Assembly (NCBI GenBank): GCA_002437435.1
Contig: DJPV01000035.1
Span: 1-47,374 of the forward strand
Length of the DNA stretch: 47,374 nt
Source: Lachnospiraceae bacterium UBA6403
Lineage (GTDB): Bacteria; Bacillota; Clostridia; Lachnospirales; Lachnospiraceae
Direction of reading: 5' to 3'
Both the position numbers and the translations under genes were made by a program. Under the pieces are notes generated by a model. It made no database searches. It had not been told where the DNA came from and worked only from the letters and a program-made list of their open reading frames with translations. This document shows positions 26,388-36,127 of the stretch, piece by piece. Position 1 is the first letter of the stretch, and every line of letters begins with the position of its first letter.

Positions 26388-29010
26388 ACCAGTTATCTCC
26401 TTCACTGATACCGATCTCAAGTGGTACTGCCATATCGGCTGCGCCCATCATTTCTTTTTTCATAATCTCTTTTACAATATCGATCTCATCCTTTGCAGTC
26501 TCTACCAGAAGTTCATCATGGATCTGTAAGATCAGTCGGGATTTCAGCCCCCGTTTTTTCAGTTCCATATTTACACGGAACATGGCAATCTTAATGATAT
26601 CCGCCGCCGTACCCTGAATCGGTGAGTTCATCGCAACACGTTCCCCAAAGCTTCTGGTCATGAAGTTTGAAGAACGAAGCTCAGGTACAGGACGGATACG
26701 GCCAAACATCGTCCGTACAACACCATCTGCCTTTGCTTCTTCCACCTGACGGTCAAGAAATGACTTTATATTCTTATACGTTGCAAAATACTTTTCAATA
26801 TAATCAGCAGCTTCTTTTCTGGATATTCCAAGATCCTCCGATAATCCAAATGCGCTGATTCCGTAAACAATACCGAAGTTAACCGCTTTTGCATTTCTTC
26901 TCTGCAACGATGTTACCTGATCGATCGGTACATCGAATACCTCGGAAGCTGTTGTCGCATGGATATCTACATGATGAAGAAAGGCATTCTGCATAACCTG
27001 ATCCCCTGACAGATGTGCAAGTACACGAAGCTCGATCTGCGAATAATCGGCATCTACAAATACATATCCATCTTCCGGTATAAATGCTTTCCGGATCAGT
27101 CTGCCAAGCTCCAGTTTCATAGGAATATTCTGGAGATTTGGATCAGTTGAACTGATACGGCCGGTCGCTGTGATCGTCTGGTTAAACGTTCCGTGAATTC
27201 TGCCATCTTCTGATATATAAGCCGTCAATCCCTGCGCATAAGTAGAATTCAGCTTTGTAAGCTGACGATATTCCAGTATCGCCGGTATGATCGGATGGTC
27301 GTTCTTTATCTTTTCCAGCACATCAACACTGGTGCTGTATCCGGTCTTGGTCTTCTTGCCACCGGAAAGCCCCATATCTTCAAATAAAACAACCCCCAAC
27401 TGTTTTGGAGAATTGATATTGAACTCTTTTCCAGCATAACCGATGATTTCAGTATGAAGCTCATCAATTCTTCCCTGCAGCTTCACACTGTAATCGTCCA
27501 ATGCTTTTCGGTCAACCCTGATTCCACGGTGCTCCATATCATAAAGTGTATATACCGTTGGCATTTCGATCTCTTTATAGAGGGTAAGCATTTTCTGTTT
27601 TTCCAGACGTTCCATCAGAAGGTCACCTGCAAGATATGGGATCAACGCCTTATACGCAAATAACTTCTGAAAAGTTTCATTTGCAAAAGAGAACAGATTC
27701 AACTCATCTTTTCCAATCAATTCTTTTTCCGATGGCAACGTAGCACCAAGATAATCTCTTGCGATTGCATCATAAGAATACACATCCTCCATTGGATTTA
27801 AGAGATAGGCGGCTACACCGATATCATGTACTTTTGTATCACTCTCATCAAACGGAAAAACAGACAATGCTTCCTTTAAATCCAGAATATCGACCTGCAT
27901 ACCGTCTCTGGTGGCTGATACTATTTTCTCCATCAGTCTGTCATGCTCCATTCCATTCAGATTCGATAAAATATAAATATTCTTCTCTGATATGGCAACA
28001 GACAATCCAAACAGTGTTCCATCCTTCCAGATCGGATACAGCCCGATCTTATCTGTATCTTTCATCTTTTCAGCAAAGAAACTGTCTATCTGCACGGATG
28101 TTTCAAGCAGGGTGATAACCGGAGCAATCTCTGCCGTCTCTGTCACTGTATCAAACTTTTTTAGCAGACTGTTAAAACCTAAACGTTTAAATATCTTATA
28201 CGTTTCATCATTAAATAGTGAATCAATCATCATATCATCCAGAGATACATCCAGATCGCAGTCGAGTTTGATCGTTGCAAGATCCTTTGACATAACTGCC
28301 AGATCCATATTCTCCGTAAGATTTTTCTGAACTCGTGGAGGCTTTACTGTATCCAGATGGTCAAGGATATTCTCCATGCTTCCATATTCGATCATCAGTT
28401 TTGCAGCTGTCTTTTCTCCGATGCCAGGAACCCCGGGAATATTATCTGAAGTATCGCCCATAAGGCCCTTCATATCTATAAACTGAACCGGTGTAACGCC
28501 ATATGCCTCAACGACATCCTTCGCATAATAATTCTCTATCGTTGTTCCGGTTGCTTTTGTCTTTGGAATCCGTACAAGGATCGTATCAGTTGCAAGTTGC
28601 AAAAGATCTCTGTCACCTGATACGATAACCGTTGCATAACCCTCCCGTTCTGCCATCCTTGATATCGTACCAATAATATCATCTGCTTCATATCCGCCCT
28701 TTTCGACGATTGTAACATGCATGGCAGTAAGCACTTCCTTCATAAGCGGAACCTGTTCCCGCAGTTCCTCCGGCATTGGCTTTCTGGTTCCCTTATATGC
28801 GCTGTATTTCAGATGACGGAATGTCGGTTCATGCACATCAAATGCTACGCACATATGATCCGGCTTCTCCTCATCCATGATCTTAAATATAATATTAAGA
28901 AAACCAAGAACTGCATTTGTATGCAGTCCTTCATAGTTTGTAAGATCCGGCAGACCATAGAATGCACGGTTTAATATACTGTGTCCATCAATTAATAATA
29001 TTTTCTTCAT
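26374..29010 (-). CDS. polA: DNA polymerase I
   Basis: The 878-residue enzyme fills gaps and removes primers. Residues 1-290 are the 5'-3' exonuclease (LLIDGHSILNRAFYG, VSGDRDLLQLA, LMGDTSDNIPGVPGIGEKTA). Residues about 300-470 are the 3'-5' exonuclease-like domain, but the DTE metal site is replaced (IGLYPIWKDG), so proofreading is probably lost, as in Bacillus. The rest is the polymerase: VDADYSQIELRVLAHLSGD (motif A), RRNAKAVNFGIVYGISAFGL (motif B) and LQIHDELLVET (motif C), all intact. AAGGACG lies upstream of the start, which overlaps the previous gene by 23 bases. Confidence 0.98.
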   Translation of the reverse strand: MKKILLIDGHSILNRAFYGLPDLTNYEGLHTNAVLGFLNIIFKIMDEEKPDHMCVAFDVHEPTFRHLKYSAYKGTRKPMPEELREQVPLMKEVLTAMHVTIVEKGGYEADDIIGTISRMAEREGYATVIVSGDRDLLQLATDTILVRIPKTKATGTTIENYYAKDVVEAYGVTPVQFIDMKGLMGDTSDNIPGVPGIGEKTAAKLMIEYGSMENILDHLDTVKPPRVQKNLTENMDLAVMSKDLATIKLDCDLDVSLDDMMIDSLFNDETYKIFKRLGFNSLLKKFDTVTETAEIAPVITLLETSVQIDSFFAEKMKDTDKIGLYPIWKDGTLFGLSVAISEKNIYILSNLNGMEHDRLMEKIVSATRDGMQVDILDLKEALSVFPFDESDTKVHDIGVAAYLLNPMEDVYSYDAIARDYLGATLPSEKELIGKDELNLFSFANETFQKLFAYKALIPYLAGDLLMERLEKQKMLTLYKEIEMPTVYTLYDMEHRGIRVDRKALDDYSVKLQGRIDELHTEIIGYAGKEFNINSPKQLGVVLFEDMGLSGGKKTKTGYSTSVDVLEKIKNDHPIIPAILEYRQLTKLNSTYAQGLTAYISEDGRIHGTFNQTITATGRISSTDPNLQNIPMKLELGRLIRKAFIPEDGYVFVDADYSQIELRVLAHLSGDQVMQNAFLHHVDIHATTASEVFDVPIDQVTSLQRRNAKAVNFGIVYGISAFGLSEDLGISRKEAADYIEKYFATYKNIKSFLDRQVEEAKADGVVRTMFGRIRPVPELRSSNFMTRSFGERVAMNSPIQGTAADIIKIAMFRVNMELKKRGLKSRLILQIHDELLVETAKDEIDIVKEIMKKEMMGAADMAVPLEIGISEGDNWYDAK

Positions 29011-29596
29011 TTTCCAAATCGTCCTTCTCTGCCGTTTCCTCGGCGACTTCCAGATAGTTTTTGTGTGTCTGGTTATATTTCTTTATTTTATCCATAAACT
29101 GTACATTCTTATCACTGTTTCCCGGAAGATCTTCATCTTTATATAAAATATCCTCCAGATAATCGATCATATATTTATCTCCAAACAACAGTTTATCACC
29201 AAACGTGTCACTGTAATAATACTCCGTCTGTGATTTCTGTTTGGCATTCTGCTCATAGTGATAAACCTTCTCAAGCACACCACTGTATACCCACAACAAT
29301 CCTGTTATGATAGCAGCAAGAACAAGAACGATCGTAGAGGTTGCAATTCGTTTAACGGCTGTCATACGTGTCATTTCTTCATCCAGCTTATCATCCAGTT
29401 CCTTTTTAAAGTTCGTAGAAAGATTTTCTTCATTGTCCAATTCTTTCATACCAACAATCAGGGTATAATAGATTTCCAGTTCCTCTGAACAGTTTTCACA
29501 GTTTTTGACATGCTTAATAAACTCCTTCAACTCATCATCCGGGAGTTTGTTTTCTATGAATGCCATGATCTTTGATTGTGCCTCTAAACATGTCAT
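28988..29596 (-). CDS. Anti-sigma-factor-like zinc finger membrane protein
   Basis: The ATG at 29596 is preferred (AGGTGG 7 bases upstream) to a TTG 13 codons earlier. The 202-residue protein has an N-terminal zf-HC2-type motif, TCLEAQSKIMAFIENKLPDD then H-X3-C-X2-C in HVKNCENCSEELE, one transmembrane helix at about residues 90-115 (STIVLVLAAIITGLLWVYSG), and a charged extracytoplasmic tail with Tyr-rich and acidic parts. This is the layout of ECF anti-sigma factors such as RsiW. No sigma factor gene is next to it: greA is upstream and polA downstream. It may partner with a distant sigma factor or have another role. Confidence 0.8.
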   Translation of the reverse strand: MTCLEAQSKIMAFIENKLPDDELKEFIKHVKNCENCSEELEIYYTLIVGMKELDNEENLSTNFKKELDDKLDEEMTRMTAVKRIATSTIVLVLAAIITGLLWVYSGVLEKVYHYEQNAKQKSQTEYYYSDTFGDKLLFGDKYMIDYLEDILYKDEDLPGNSDKNVQFMDKIKKYNQTHKNYLEVAEETAEKDDLENEENIIN

Positions 29597-29638
29597 CTGA
29601 CTGCCACCTTCTTTATCCTGTCCGTAAATTTCCAATGT

Positions 29639-30136
29639 CTATCGAATATGATCCTGCGATTCGTCTGTTGTCTTAACGATCTCCCGTATCACGATATGGA
29701 ATGGTTCACCTTTTCCCGGAACTACCTCTACCCGATCTCCGACTTTATGACCAAGAAGCGCTTTTCCCATTGGAGATATGTTACTGATAATACCGTTCAA
29801 TACATCTTCCCTGACTGTCGTTACGATCCGATAGGTATCTTCTTCGTCATCTTCTTCAAAATAAACACGAACCGTATTATTTAATCCAACTTCATCCTCA
29901 GCCGATTCATCCTTTATGATCTCAGCTGTTCTTACCATACGATCCAGATAACGGATTCTCTTTTCATTCGCATTTTTATCCTTCTTTGCTGCATAATACT
30001 CGAAATTCTCACTCAAGTCGCCCTGTGCTCTTGCTTCTTTTACAGCTTCCAGCTTTTCTTTTCGAACTACGACTTTTCTATATTCGATTTCTTCTTCCAT
30101 CTTCTTGATGTCAGATTCTGTTAACTGATTAAACAT
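29639..30136 (-). CDS. greA: Transcription elongation factor GreA
   Basis: GreA rescues backtracked RNA polymerase by stimulating transcript cleavage. The 165-residue protein starts MFNQLTESDIKKMEEEIEYR at 30136 and carries the coiled-coil tip with the acidic DLSENFEYYAAKKDKNANE segment, then the C-terminal globular domain with SPMGKALLGHKVGDRVEV. AGGGTGG lies upstream. A promoter is 34 bases before the start, right after the ilvC terminator, so greA heads a unit with the anti-sigma-like gene, polA and coaE. Confidence 0.93.
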   Translation of the reverse strand: MFNQLTESDIKKMEEEIEYRKVVVRKEKLEAVKEARAQGDLSENFEYYAAKKDKNANEKRIRYLDRMVRTAEIIKDESAEDEVGLNNTVRVYFEEDDEEDTYRIVTTVREDVLNGIISNISPMGKALLGHKVGDRVEVVPGKGEPFHIVIREIVKTTDESQDHIR

Positions 30137-30169
30137 TAAACCAACCACCCTGTTCACATTTTTGCTAAC

Positions 30170-30198
30170 AGTATAGCACAAAACATTTTTGGATACAA
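30170..30198 (-). promoter_or_regulatory. Sigma-A promoter of greA
   Basis: TTGTAT (30193-30198), 17-base spacer, TATACT (30170-30175) on the minus strand. The -35 overlaps the tail of the ilvC terminator. Confidence 0.7.
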
Positions 30199-30236
30199 CA
30201 AAAGCAGATCTTACGTCCGAAAACGTAAAATCTGCT
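30197..30236 (-). terminator. Intrinsic terminator after ilvC
   Basis: Minus-strand 14-bp stem AGCAGATTTTACGT / ACGTAAGATCTGCT (one U-G pair), 6-base loop, then TTTTGTTG. It ends the ilvH-ilvC unit. Confidence 0.85.
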
Positions 30237-30272
30237 CCTGTTATTATATGAAATAAATTTATTTACTTCAGA

Positions 30273-31325
<1,053 letters not shown>

Positions 31326-31387
31326 TTATAATAATCAACTGCATAATTGCAATCAATCTATCAATAGTTATATATGACATGCAGGAA

Positions 31388-31876
31388 TTAATCCTGGCTC
31401 TGTCCTCGTACCAGTCCTGTCAGACCTGTACGAACCAGTTCAATGATCTCAAATCCATCTAACAGTCCAAGAAATGCTTCACACTTCGAGGTTGCACCTG
31501 TCAACTCAATGATCATGGAACCTTTTGAAACATCAACGATGTTTGCACGGAATATATTTGCAATGGACATGATATCCTGTCGGGTATCCTTATCACTTCT
31601 TACCTTGACGAGAACAAGTTCTCTGCACACAGATTTACCAGGTTCCAGTTCAACGATCTCTACAACGTCCTCCAGCTTATTCAGCTGTTTCTTGATCTGG
31701 CTCAGGCTTGCATTATCTCCGCTGACTGCTACAGTCATTCTGGAATATGCAGGATTCTCTGTAACACCTACCGTAACACTGTCTATGTTATAACCTCTGC
31801 GGCTGAATAAACCTGAAACTCTGCTCAGTACACCTGATGTATTATCTACAAGAAGTGACAAAACTATATTATCCAT
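31388..31876 (-). CDS. ilvH: Acetolactate synthase small subunit (first of two)
   Basis: The 162-residue regulatory subunit begins MDNIVLSLLVDNTSGVLSRVSGLFSRRGYNIDSVTVG, the ACT domain that binds valine, and continues with a second conserved domain ending in FEIIELVRTGLTGLVRG. I chose the ATG at 31876, with AGGTGG 10 bases upstream; a TTG one codon earlier has slightly better spacing. It is cotranscribed with ilvC from a perfect promoter. No catalytic subunit gene is adjacent. A different small subunit is encoded beside ilvB at 42.7 kb. Confidence 0.93.
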   Translation of the reverse strand: MDNIVLSLLVDNTSGVLSRVSGLFSRRGYNIDSVTVGVTENPAYSRMTVAVSGDNASLSQIKKQLNKLEDVVEIVELEPGKSVCRELVLVKVRSDKDTRQDIMSIANIFRANIVDVSKGSMIIELTGATSKCEAFLGLLDGFEIIELVRTGLTGLVRGQSQD

Positions 31877-31909
31877 CAAATAAGTACCACCTTTCAAACC
31901 TATGAAATG

Positions 31910-31930
31910 GCTGTATTTTATCAATACAGC
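31910..31930 (-). other. Leader hairpin of ilvH-ilvC
   Basis: GCTGTAT, 7-base loop, ATACAGC within the roughly 60-base leader, just before the ribosome binding site. No U-tract follows. Confidence 0.4.
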
Positions 31931-31945
31931 ACAAATCCTTGTTTT

Positions 31946-31974
31946 ATTATAGTTATCTTGTCAATTGTTGTCAA
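31946..31974 (-). promoter_or_regulatory. Consensus sigma-A promoter of ilvH-ilvC
   Basis: TTGACA (31969-31974), 17-base spacer, TATAAT (31946-31951) on the minus strand, right after the metH stop codon. Confidence 0.88.
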
Positions 31975-31981
31975 CGAAGAA

Positions 31982-34405
31982 TTACTCAATATCAAGCAAT
32001 CTTTTTACAACTTGAACACATTCTGCTGCATCCTCTGAATAACCATCTGCATGTATCTCCTCAGCAAAGCTTTCTGTGATCACGGCCCCACCAATAACGA
32101 CCTTAATATCCAGGTTTCTGGCTTTTACAAGTTCCACAACATCAACCATTTTCATCATAGTTGTTGTCATAAGTGCCGAAAGTCCGATTATCTTTGCATT
32201 ATTTTCTACAGCTGCATCAACGATCACTTCCGCGGGTACATCCTTGCCAAGATCAATAACCGGAAATCCATAGTTACGAAGCATCAAAACAACCAGATTC
32301 TTCCCGATATCATGAATATCTCCCTCCACGGTAGCAACTACGATCGCAGGCATTGACTTTCCATCATCTTCCCGTACGATAAGTGGTGTGATCTGATTGA
32401 TGGCAAGTTCCATCGTCTCTGCACTGGCGATCAGCTGTGGAAGGAAATATTTCTTCTGTTCAAACAGTTTGCCAACACGATTGATCGCAGCGATCAGTTC
32501 TTCATCAATGATCTTCTGCGGATCTGTTCCCTTCTCCAGTTCTTTTTTGACATCTTCAATAATATTTCTTTTATTTCCTTTTACAACATCTGTATAAATG
32601 ACGCTTTTCCCTTTTTCATCCTCCTGTCCGCCTCCGCTCTGTGTCGGCGCAGCCGTTGTGATCCCAAGCGGCTTTACATTCTGAATATACCGGATATCGC
32701 CTTCTTCTTTGTTTAAAAGCATATCTGATGCATATGCCATATTCATAAGCATGGTCTGAGAGGGATTTGCAATTGCCATCGTAAGACCATTCTGGATCGC
32801 CATTGTAAGAAATGCCGCATTTACAAACATACGCTCCGGCAAACCAAATGAAATGTTGGAAAGTCCACAGATCGTTGCAAGTCCCATATCATGACAATAA
32901 CGGATCGTTTTCAGGCAGTTGACAGCGGCCGCTTTCTCCGCTCCGACGGTTGCTACCAGACCATCTACAACGACATCCTCTTTCTGAAATCCCATCTTAA
33001 ATGCCGCATCTAAAACGGTATGTATGATCCCTTCTTTTTCAGCACTGTCCTTTGGAAGTCCCTCATCAGAAAGTGGAAGCAGAATGAACATCGCACCATA
33101 TTTTCTGACTAACGGAAGGATCTCCTGCATTTTTACTTTTTCCAGAGACACTGAATTCACAAGTGCACGTCCCGGATAGATACGGAGTGCCGCTTCAATA
33201 ACAGCAGGGTTACTGGAATCAATACATAACGGAAGGCTTACTGCCTGCGACACTTCATAGACAACCCTTACCATCATTTCTCTCTCATCAATACCATTCA
33301 TACCGACATTGATATCAAGGATCGATGCGCCCTTTTCCAACTGTTCTTCTGCCATCGTCATAACAGTATCAAGCACACCTTCACGAAGCTCCGCCTGCAG
33401 TTTCTTCTTACCGGTTGGATTAACTCGTTCTCCAACCACCATAAATGAACCATTCAGATTGATCTGTCGGGTCATACGTTCCGATGATAACAGACGTTTT
33501 TTCTGATCGGATATCTTGGGAATATCCATCGTCTTTGCCATATCAGAAAGTGCTTTGATATGGGCAGGAGTTGTACCGCAGCAGCCACCGACCATTCCGG
33601 CTCCTGCTTCTATGATCATCTTCATATCTTCCGCAAAGGTTTCCGGCGTCATGGCATAGATACTCTTGCCATCCACAAGTTCCGGCATACCGGCATTTGG
33701 TTTTGCAAATACCGGAACAAAAGCTGCTTCTTTCATGGTAGCGACAAGCTCTGTCATCTTATCCGGTCCTGTGGAACAATTTATACCCATTGCATCCGCA
33801 CCGAGATTCTGCAATACATTGATTGCTGTTACCGGATCAGTTCCATATAAGGTTCTTCCATCCTCATTAAATGTAAGGCTGGCCATGATCGGAAGATCGC
33901 ATATCTCATTTGCAGCGATCACTGCTGCTCTTGTCTCAGCGAGGCTCATCATGGTTTCTACAACCAGAAGATCACATCCAGCCTCGACGAGCACCTTGAT
34001 CTGTTCTTTATAGATATCAACCAGTTCTTCAAACTGAAGTTTTCCCATCGGATACAGCATCTCACCTGTCATCGTAAGATCACCTGCCACATATCCATGA
34101 CCACATTCGGCTACAGCCTGTTTTGACAAAGCTACCAGATCCAAATTCATCTGATGCAGTTCAGCTTCCAGATCATATTCCCGAAGCTTCAAGCGATTAC
34201 AGGTAAATGTGGGAGCATATAAGATATCCGTACCTGAATCCAGATAGGCTTTTTGAAGTTCTAACATAACGTCCTTGTGCTCAAGAATATATTTTTCCGG
34301 GCATACACCAAGCGGCATTCCGGCATTCATCAGATTCGTTCCGGTTGCTCCATCCAAGATCAGTATTTTCTCATTGAACAGTTGTCTAAATTCCTGTTTA
34401 TTCAT
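31982..34405 (-). CDS. metH: Cobalamin-dependent methionine synthase lacking the reactivation domain
   Basis: The 807-residue protein has the homocysteine domain (about 1-300; zinc Cys in GINCSTGP and VGGCCGTTP), the methyltetrahydrofolate domain (about 320-570; [25 protein letters not shown]), the B12 cap (about 600-690) and the B12-binding domain ([17 protein letters not shown] gives the cobalt-ligating DxHxxG). It ends at [13 protein letters not shown], directly after the B12 domain. The SAM-binding reactivation domain of E. coli MetH (about 330 residues) is missing, and the stop is not followed by more coding sequence. The start overlaps rnhA by 8 bases. A separate protein must reactivate it; the RACo-like product at 14-15.7 kb is a candidate. 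Confidence 0.95.
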   Translation of the reverse strand: MNKQEFRQLFNEKILILDGATGTNLMNAGMPLGVCPEKYILEHKDVMLELQKAYLDSGTDILYAPTFTCNRLKLREYDLEAELHQMNLDLVALSKQAVAECGHGYVAGDLTMTGEMLYPMGKLQFEELVDIYKEQIKVLVEAGCDLLVVETMMSLAETRAAVIAANEICDLPIMASLTFNEDGRTLYGTDPVTAINVLQNLGADAMGINCSTGPDKMTELVATMKEAAFVPVFAKPNAGMPELVDGKSIYAMTPETFAEDMKMIIEAGAGMVGGCCGTTPAHIKALSDMAKTMDIPKISDQKKRLLSSERMTRQINLNGSFMVVGERVNPTGKKKLQAELREGVLDTVMTMAEEQLEKGASILDINVGMNGIDEREMMVRVVYEVSQAVSLPLCIDSSNPAVIEAALRIYPGRALVNSVSLEKVKMQEILPLVRKYGAMFILLPLSDEGLPKDSAEKEGIIHTVLDAAFKMGFQKEDVVVDGLVATVGAEKAAAVNCLKTIRYCHDMGLATICGLSNISFGLPERMFVNAAFLTMAIQNGLTMAIANPSQTMLMNMAYASDMLLNKEEGDIRYIQNVKPLGITTAAPTQSGGGQEDEKGKSVIYTDVVKGNKRNIIEDVKKELEKGTDPQKIIDEELIAAINRVGKLFEQKKYFLPQLIASAETMELAINQITPLIVREDDGKSMPAIVVATVEGDIHDIGKNLVVLMLRNYGFPVIDLGKDVPAEVIVDAAVENNAKIIGLSALMTTTMMKMVDVVELVKARNLDIKVVIGGAVITESFAEEIHADGYSEDAAECVQVVKRLLDIE

Positions 34406-34883
34406 TCGTCATCACACCTTCGTCATCTATTTTGTTATCTCCGTCCGCTGCTGTCGTAGCGAGCAGATCACATCGTTCATTCATCGGATGCCCTGCATGT
34501 CCCTTTACCCAGTGAAAAGTCACTGTATGAGGTTCTTTCGCTTTTAACAGTCGTTCCCACAGATCACGGTTCTTTACCGGTTCATTCTTACCGCGTTTCC
34601 AGCCCTTCTTGATCCAGCCCCATATCCAGCCATCATTAAATGCCTTTATAAGATACTGGGAGTCTGAATATAATTCCACATTACAGGGTTTGATCAATGC
34701 TTCCAGACCAACGATCGCCGCCATAAGCTCCATGCGGTTATTGGTCGTCTTGTTATAGCCCTGTGAAAATTCCCGTTCATGAAGCGTTCCTTTTCCATCT
34801 ATAAACTGGATAACCGTTCCATACCCACCCGGTCCGTCCGGATTTCCTCTCGCTGCACCATCTGTATATATCTTTACGTCCAT
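34398..34883 (-). CDS. rnhA: Ribonuclease HI
   Basis: RNase HI degrades RNA in RNA-DNA hybrids. The start at 34883, behind GAGG 11 bases upstream, gives [20 protein letters not shown]. Catalytic residues are visible: Asp in YTDGAA, Glu in NRMELMA, Asp in YSDSQYLI and Asp in NERCDLLA, with His in [12 protein letters not shown]. An upstream in-frame extension of 25 residues is less likely. The product is 161 residues. The gene lies between purine nucleoside phosphorylase and metH. Confidence 0.95.
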   Translation of the reverse strand: MDVKIYTDGAARGNPDGPGGYGTVIQFIDGKGTLHEREFSQGYNKTTNNRMELMAAIVGLEALIKPCNVELYSDSQYLIKAFNDGWIWGWIKKGWKRGKNEPVKNRDLWERLLKAKEPHTVTFHWVKGHAGHPMNERCDLLATTAADGDNKIDDEGVMTNE

Positions 34884-34975
34884 TTCTTTTCTTACCTCGT
34901 ATCGATTCAAATTAATCTTATATTCGTTCATATACATCTGATTATTATTTTCCATCAATCAACCAGACGTAGTCC

Positions 34976-35788
34976 TTACTTTGCATCCATATTATAACTT
35001 CTGATCATACCCGTAAGAATCCTGCTCATCTTTTCAGACATCTCCTTACTTCGATCCAGAATATCTTCATGCTTTAATTCGGATCCAAGTCCGGCTGCTT
35101 TATTTGAAATTGCAGAAAAACCGGATACCATAATTCCCATATGGCAGGCTGTGATCGCCTCACACGCCGTACTCATGCCAACCGCATCTGCACCAAGCGT
35201 TTTAAACATTCGGATCTCTGCCGGTGTCTCATATTGAGGGCCGGTCGCCTGAAGGTAAGTTCCCTCCACAACATGAAGTCCGAGCTGTTCAAATAATTTT
35301 CTGCTTACCTGTATTTTCCCTTCGTCATATATGTGACTCATATCCGGAAATCTGACACCAGACTCATCTATATTTTTTCCGATCAACGGAGATGGAACAA
35401 AGCTTGATATCTGATCCGATATGATCATGATATCTCCGGGTATCAGCTTCTCACTGATTCCTCCTGCTGCATTTGTCAATATCAGCCACCGCATTCCAAG
35501 AAGCCCCATCAGCCGGATCGGTTTCACAACATCCTGCATGGAATATCCCTCGTAGTAATGAACTCTGCCCTGCATGACAACAATCGGTTTTCCACAGGAA
35601 TAACCAAATATAAACCGTCCTTTATGACCGGAAACTGTTGAAACAGGAAAGCCCGGAATATCTTTATAATCGACATATATCGGATCATCCACGGTAAATG
35701 CATCGCCCAGTCCGCTTCCCAGTACAATTCCGATCTCCGGTTTAATATTTACTCTGTCAATGATATAACGAACAGCCTCATCATACAT
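34976..35788 (-). CDS. punA: Purine nucleoside phosphorylase (trimeric type)
   Basis: The enzyme splits guanosine and inosine type nucleosides with phosphate for purine salvage. The 270-residue protein carries LGSGLG, the phosphate site VSGHKGRFIFG, GRVHYYEGYSMQDVV, LTNAAGGI, and the base-binding ATGPQYETPAEIRMF followed by GADAVGMSTACEAI. I chose the ATG at 35788 because AAGGAG is 9 bases upstream; the ATG three codons earlier abuts that site. It starts the punA-rnhA-metH unit. Confidence 0.95.
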   Translation of the reverse strand: MYDEAVRYIIDRVNIKPEIGIVLGSGLGDAFTVDDPIYVDYKDIPGFPVSTVSGHKGRFIFGYSCGKPIVVMQGRVHYYEGYSMQDVVKPIRLMGLLGMRWLILTNAAGGISEKLIPGDIMIISDQISSFVPSPLIGKNIDESGVRFPDMSHIYDEGKIQVSRKLFEQLGLHVVEGTYLQATGPQYETPAEIRMFKTLGADAVGMSTACEAITACHMGIMVSGFSAISNKAAGLGSELKHEDILDRSKEMSEKMSRILTGMIRSYNMDAK

Positions 35789-35877
35789 AAATAACATCTC
35801 CTTATCCCGGTGCCGCAGTTCGCCTGTACACCAGTCTCTGAAATACTTAATTCTGAGTTTTCACATATATCCATATG

Positions 35878-35911
35878 GTAAAAAAGCTGACACCCATCTG
35901 AATGTCAGCTT
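35878..35911 (-). terminator. Intrinsic terminator of tRNA-Ser
   Basis: Minus-strand 9-bp stem AAGCTGACA / TGTCAGCTT with a 10-base loop, then TTTTTTA. It lies 12 bases after the tRNA. Confidence 0.85.
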
Positions 35912-35923
35912 ATTTTCATAAAA

Positions 35924-36011
35924 CGGAGATAGAGAGATTTGAACTCTCGCGCCGGTTGCCCGACCTACCGCTTTTCGAGAGCGGACCCTTCAGCCACTTG
36001 GGTATATCTCC
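35924..36011 (-). tRNA. tRNA-Ser (CGA)
   Basis: On the minus strand the acceptor arms GGAGATA and TATCTCC pair, with discriminator G. The anticodon arm is CCGCT-CTCGAAA-AGCGG, giving anticodon CGA for UCG codons. A long variable arm (GTCGGGCAACCGGC region) marks it as a class II tRNA, and the T arm is GAGAG-TTCAAAT-CTCTC. Length is 88. No CCA is encoded. It has its own promoter and terminator. Confidence 0.97.
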
Positions 36012-36030
36012 TTTTTCCTATGACTTTGCT

Positions 36031-36059
36031 ATAATACCATTAAAAATCAAAATATACAA
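36031..36059 (-). promoter_or_regulatory. Promoter of tRNA-Ser
   Basis: TTGTAT (36054-36059), 17-base spacer, TATTAT (36031-36036) on the minus strand, 20 bases before the tRNA 5' end. Confidence 0.65.
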
Positions 36060-36127
36060 CTATTTTTTATGATAGTTTCTGATATTGCCGGTACGCAATA
36101 TAGTCATACAAATACCATATATTAAAA

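Noticed and set aside
32051..34013. Plus-strand ORFs of up to 115 codons inside metH
   Set aside because: They are antisense to a complete MetH with all motifs and have no recognisable domains.
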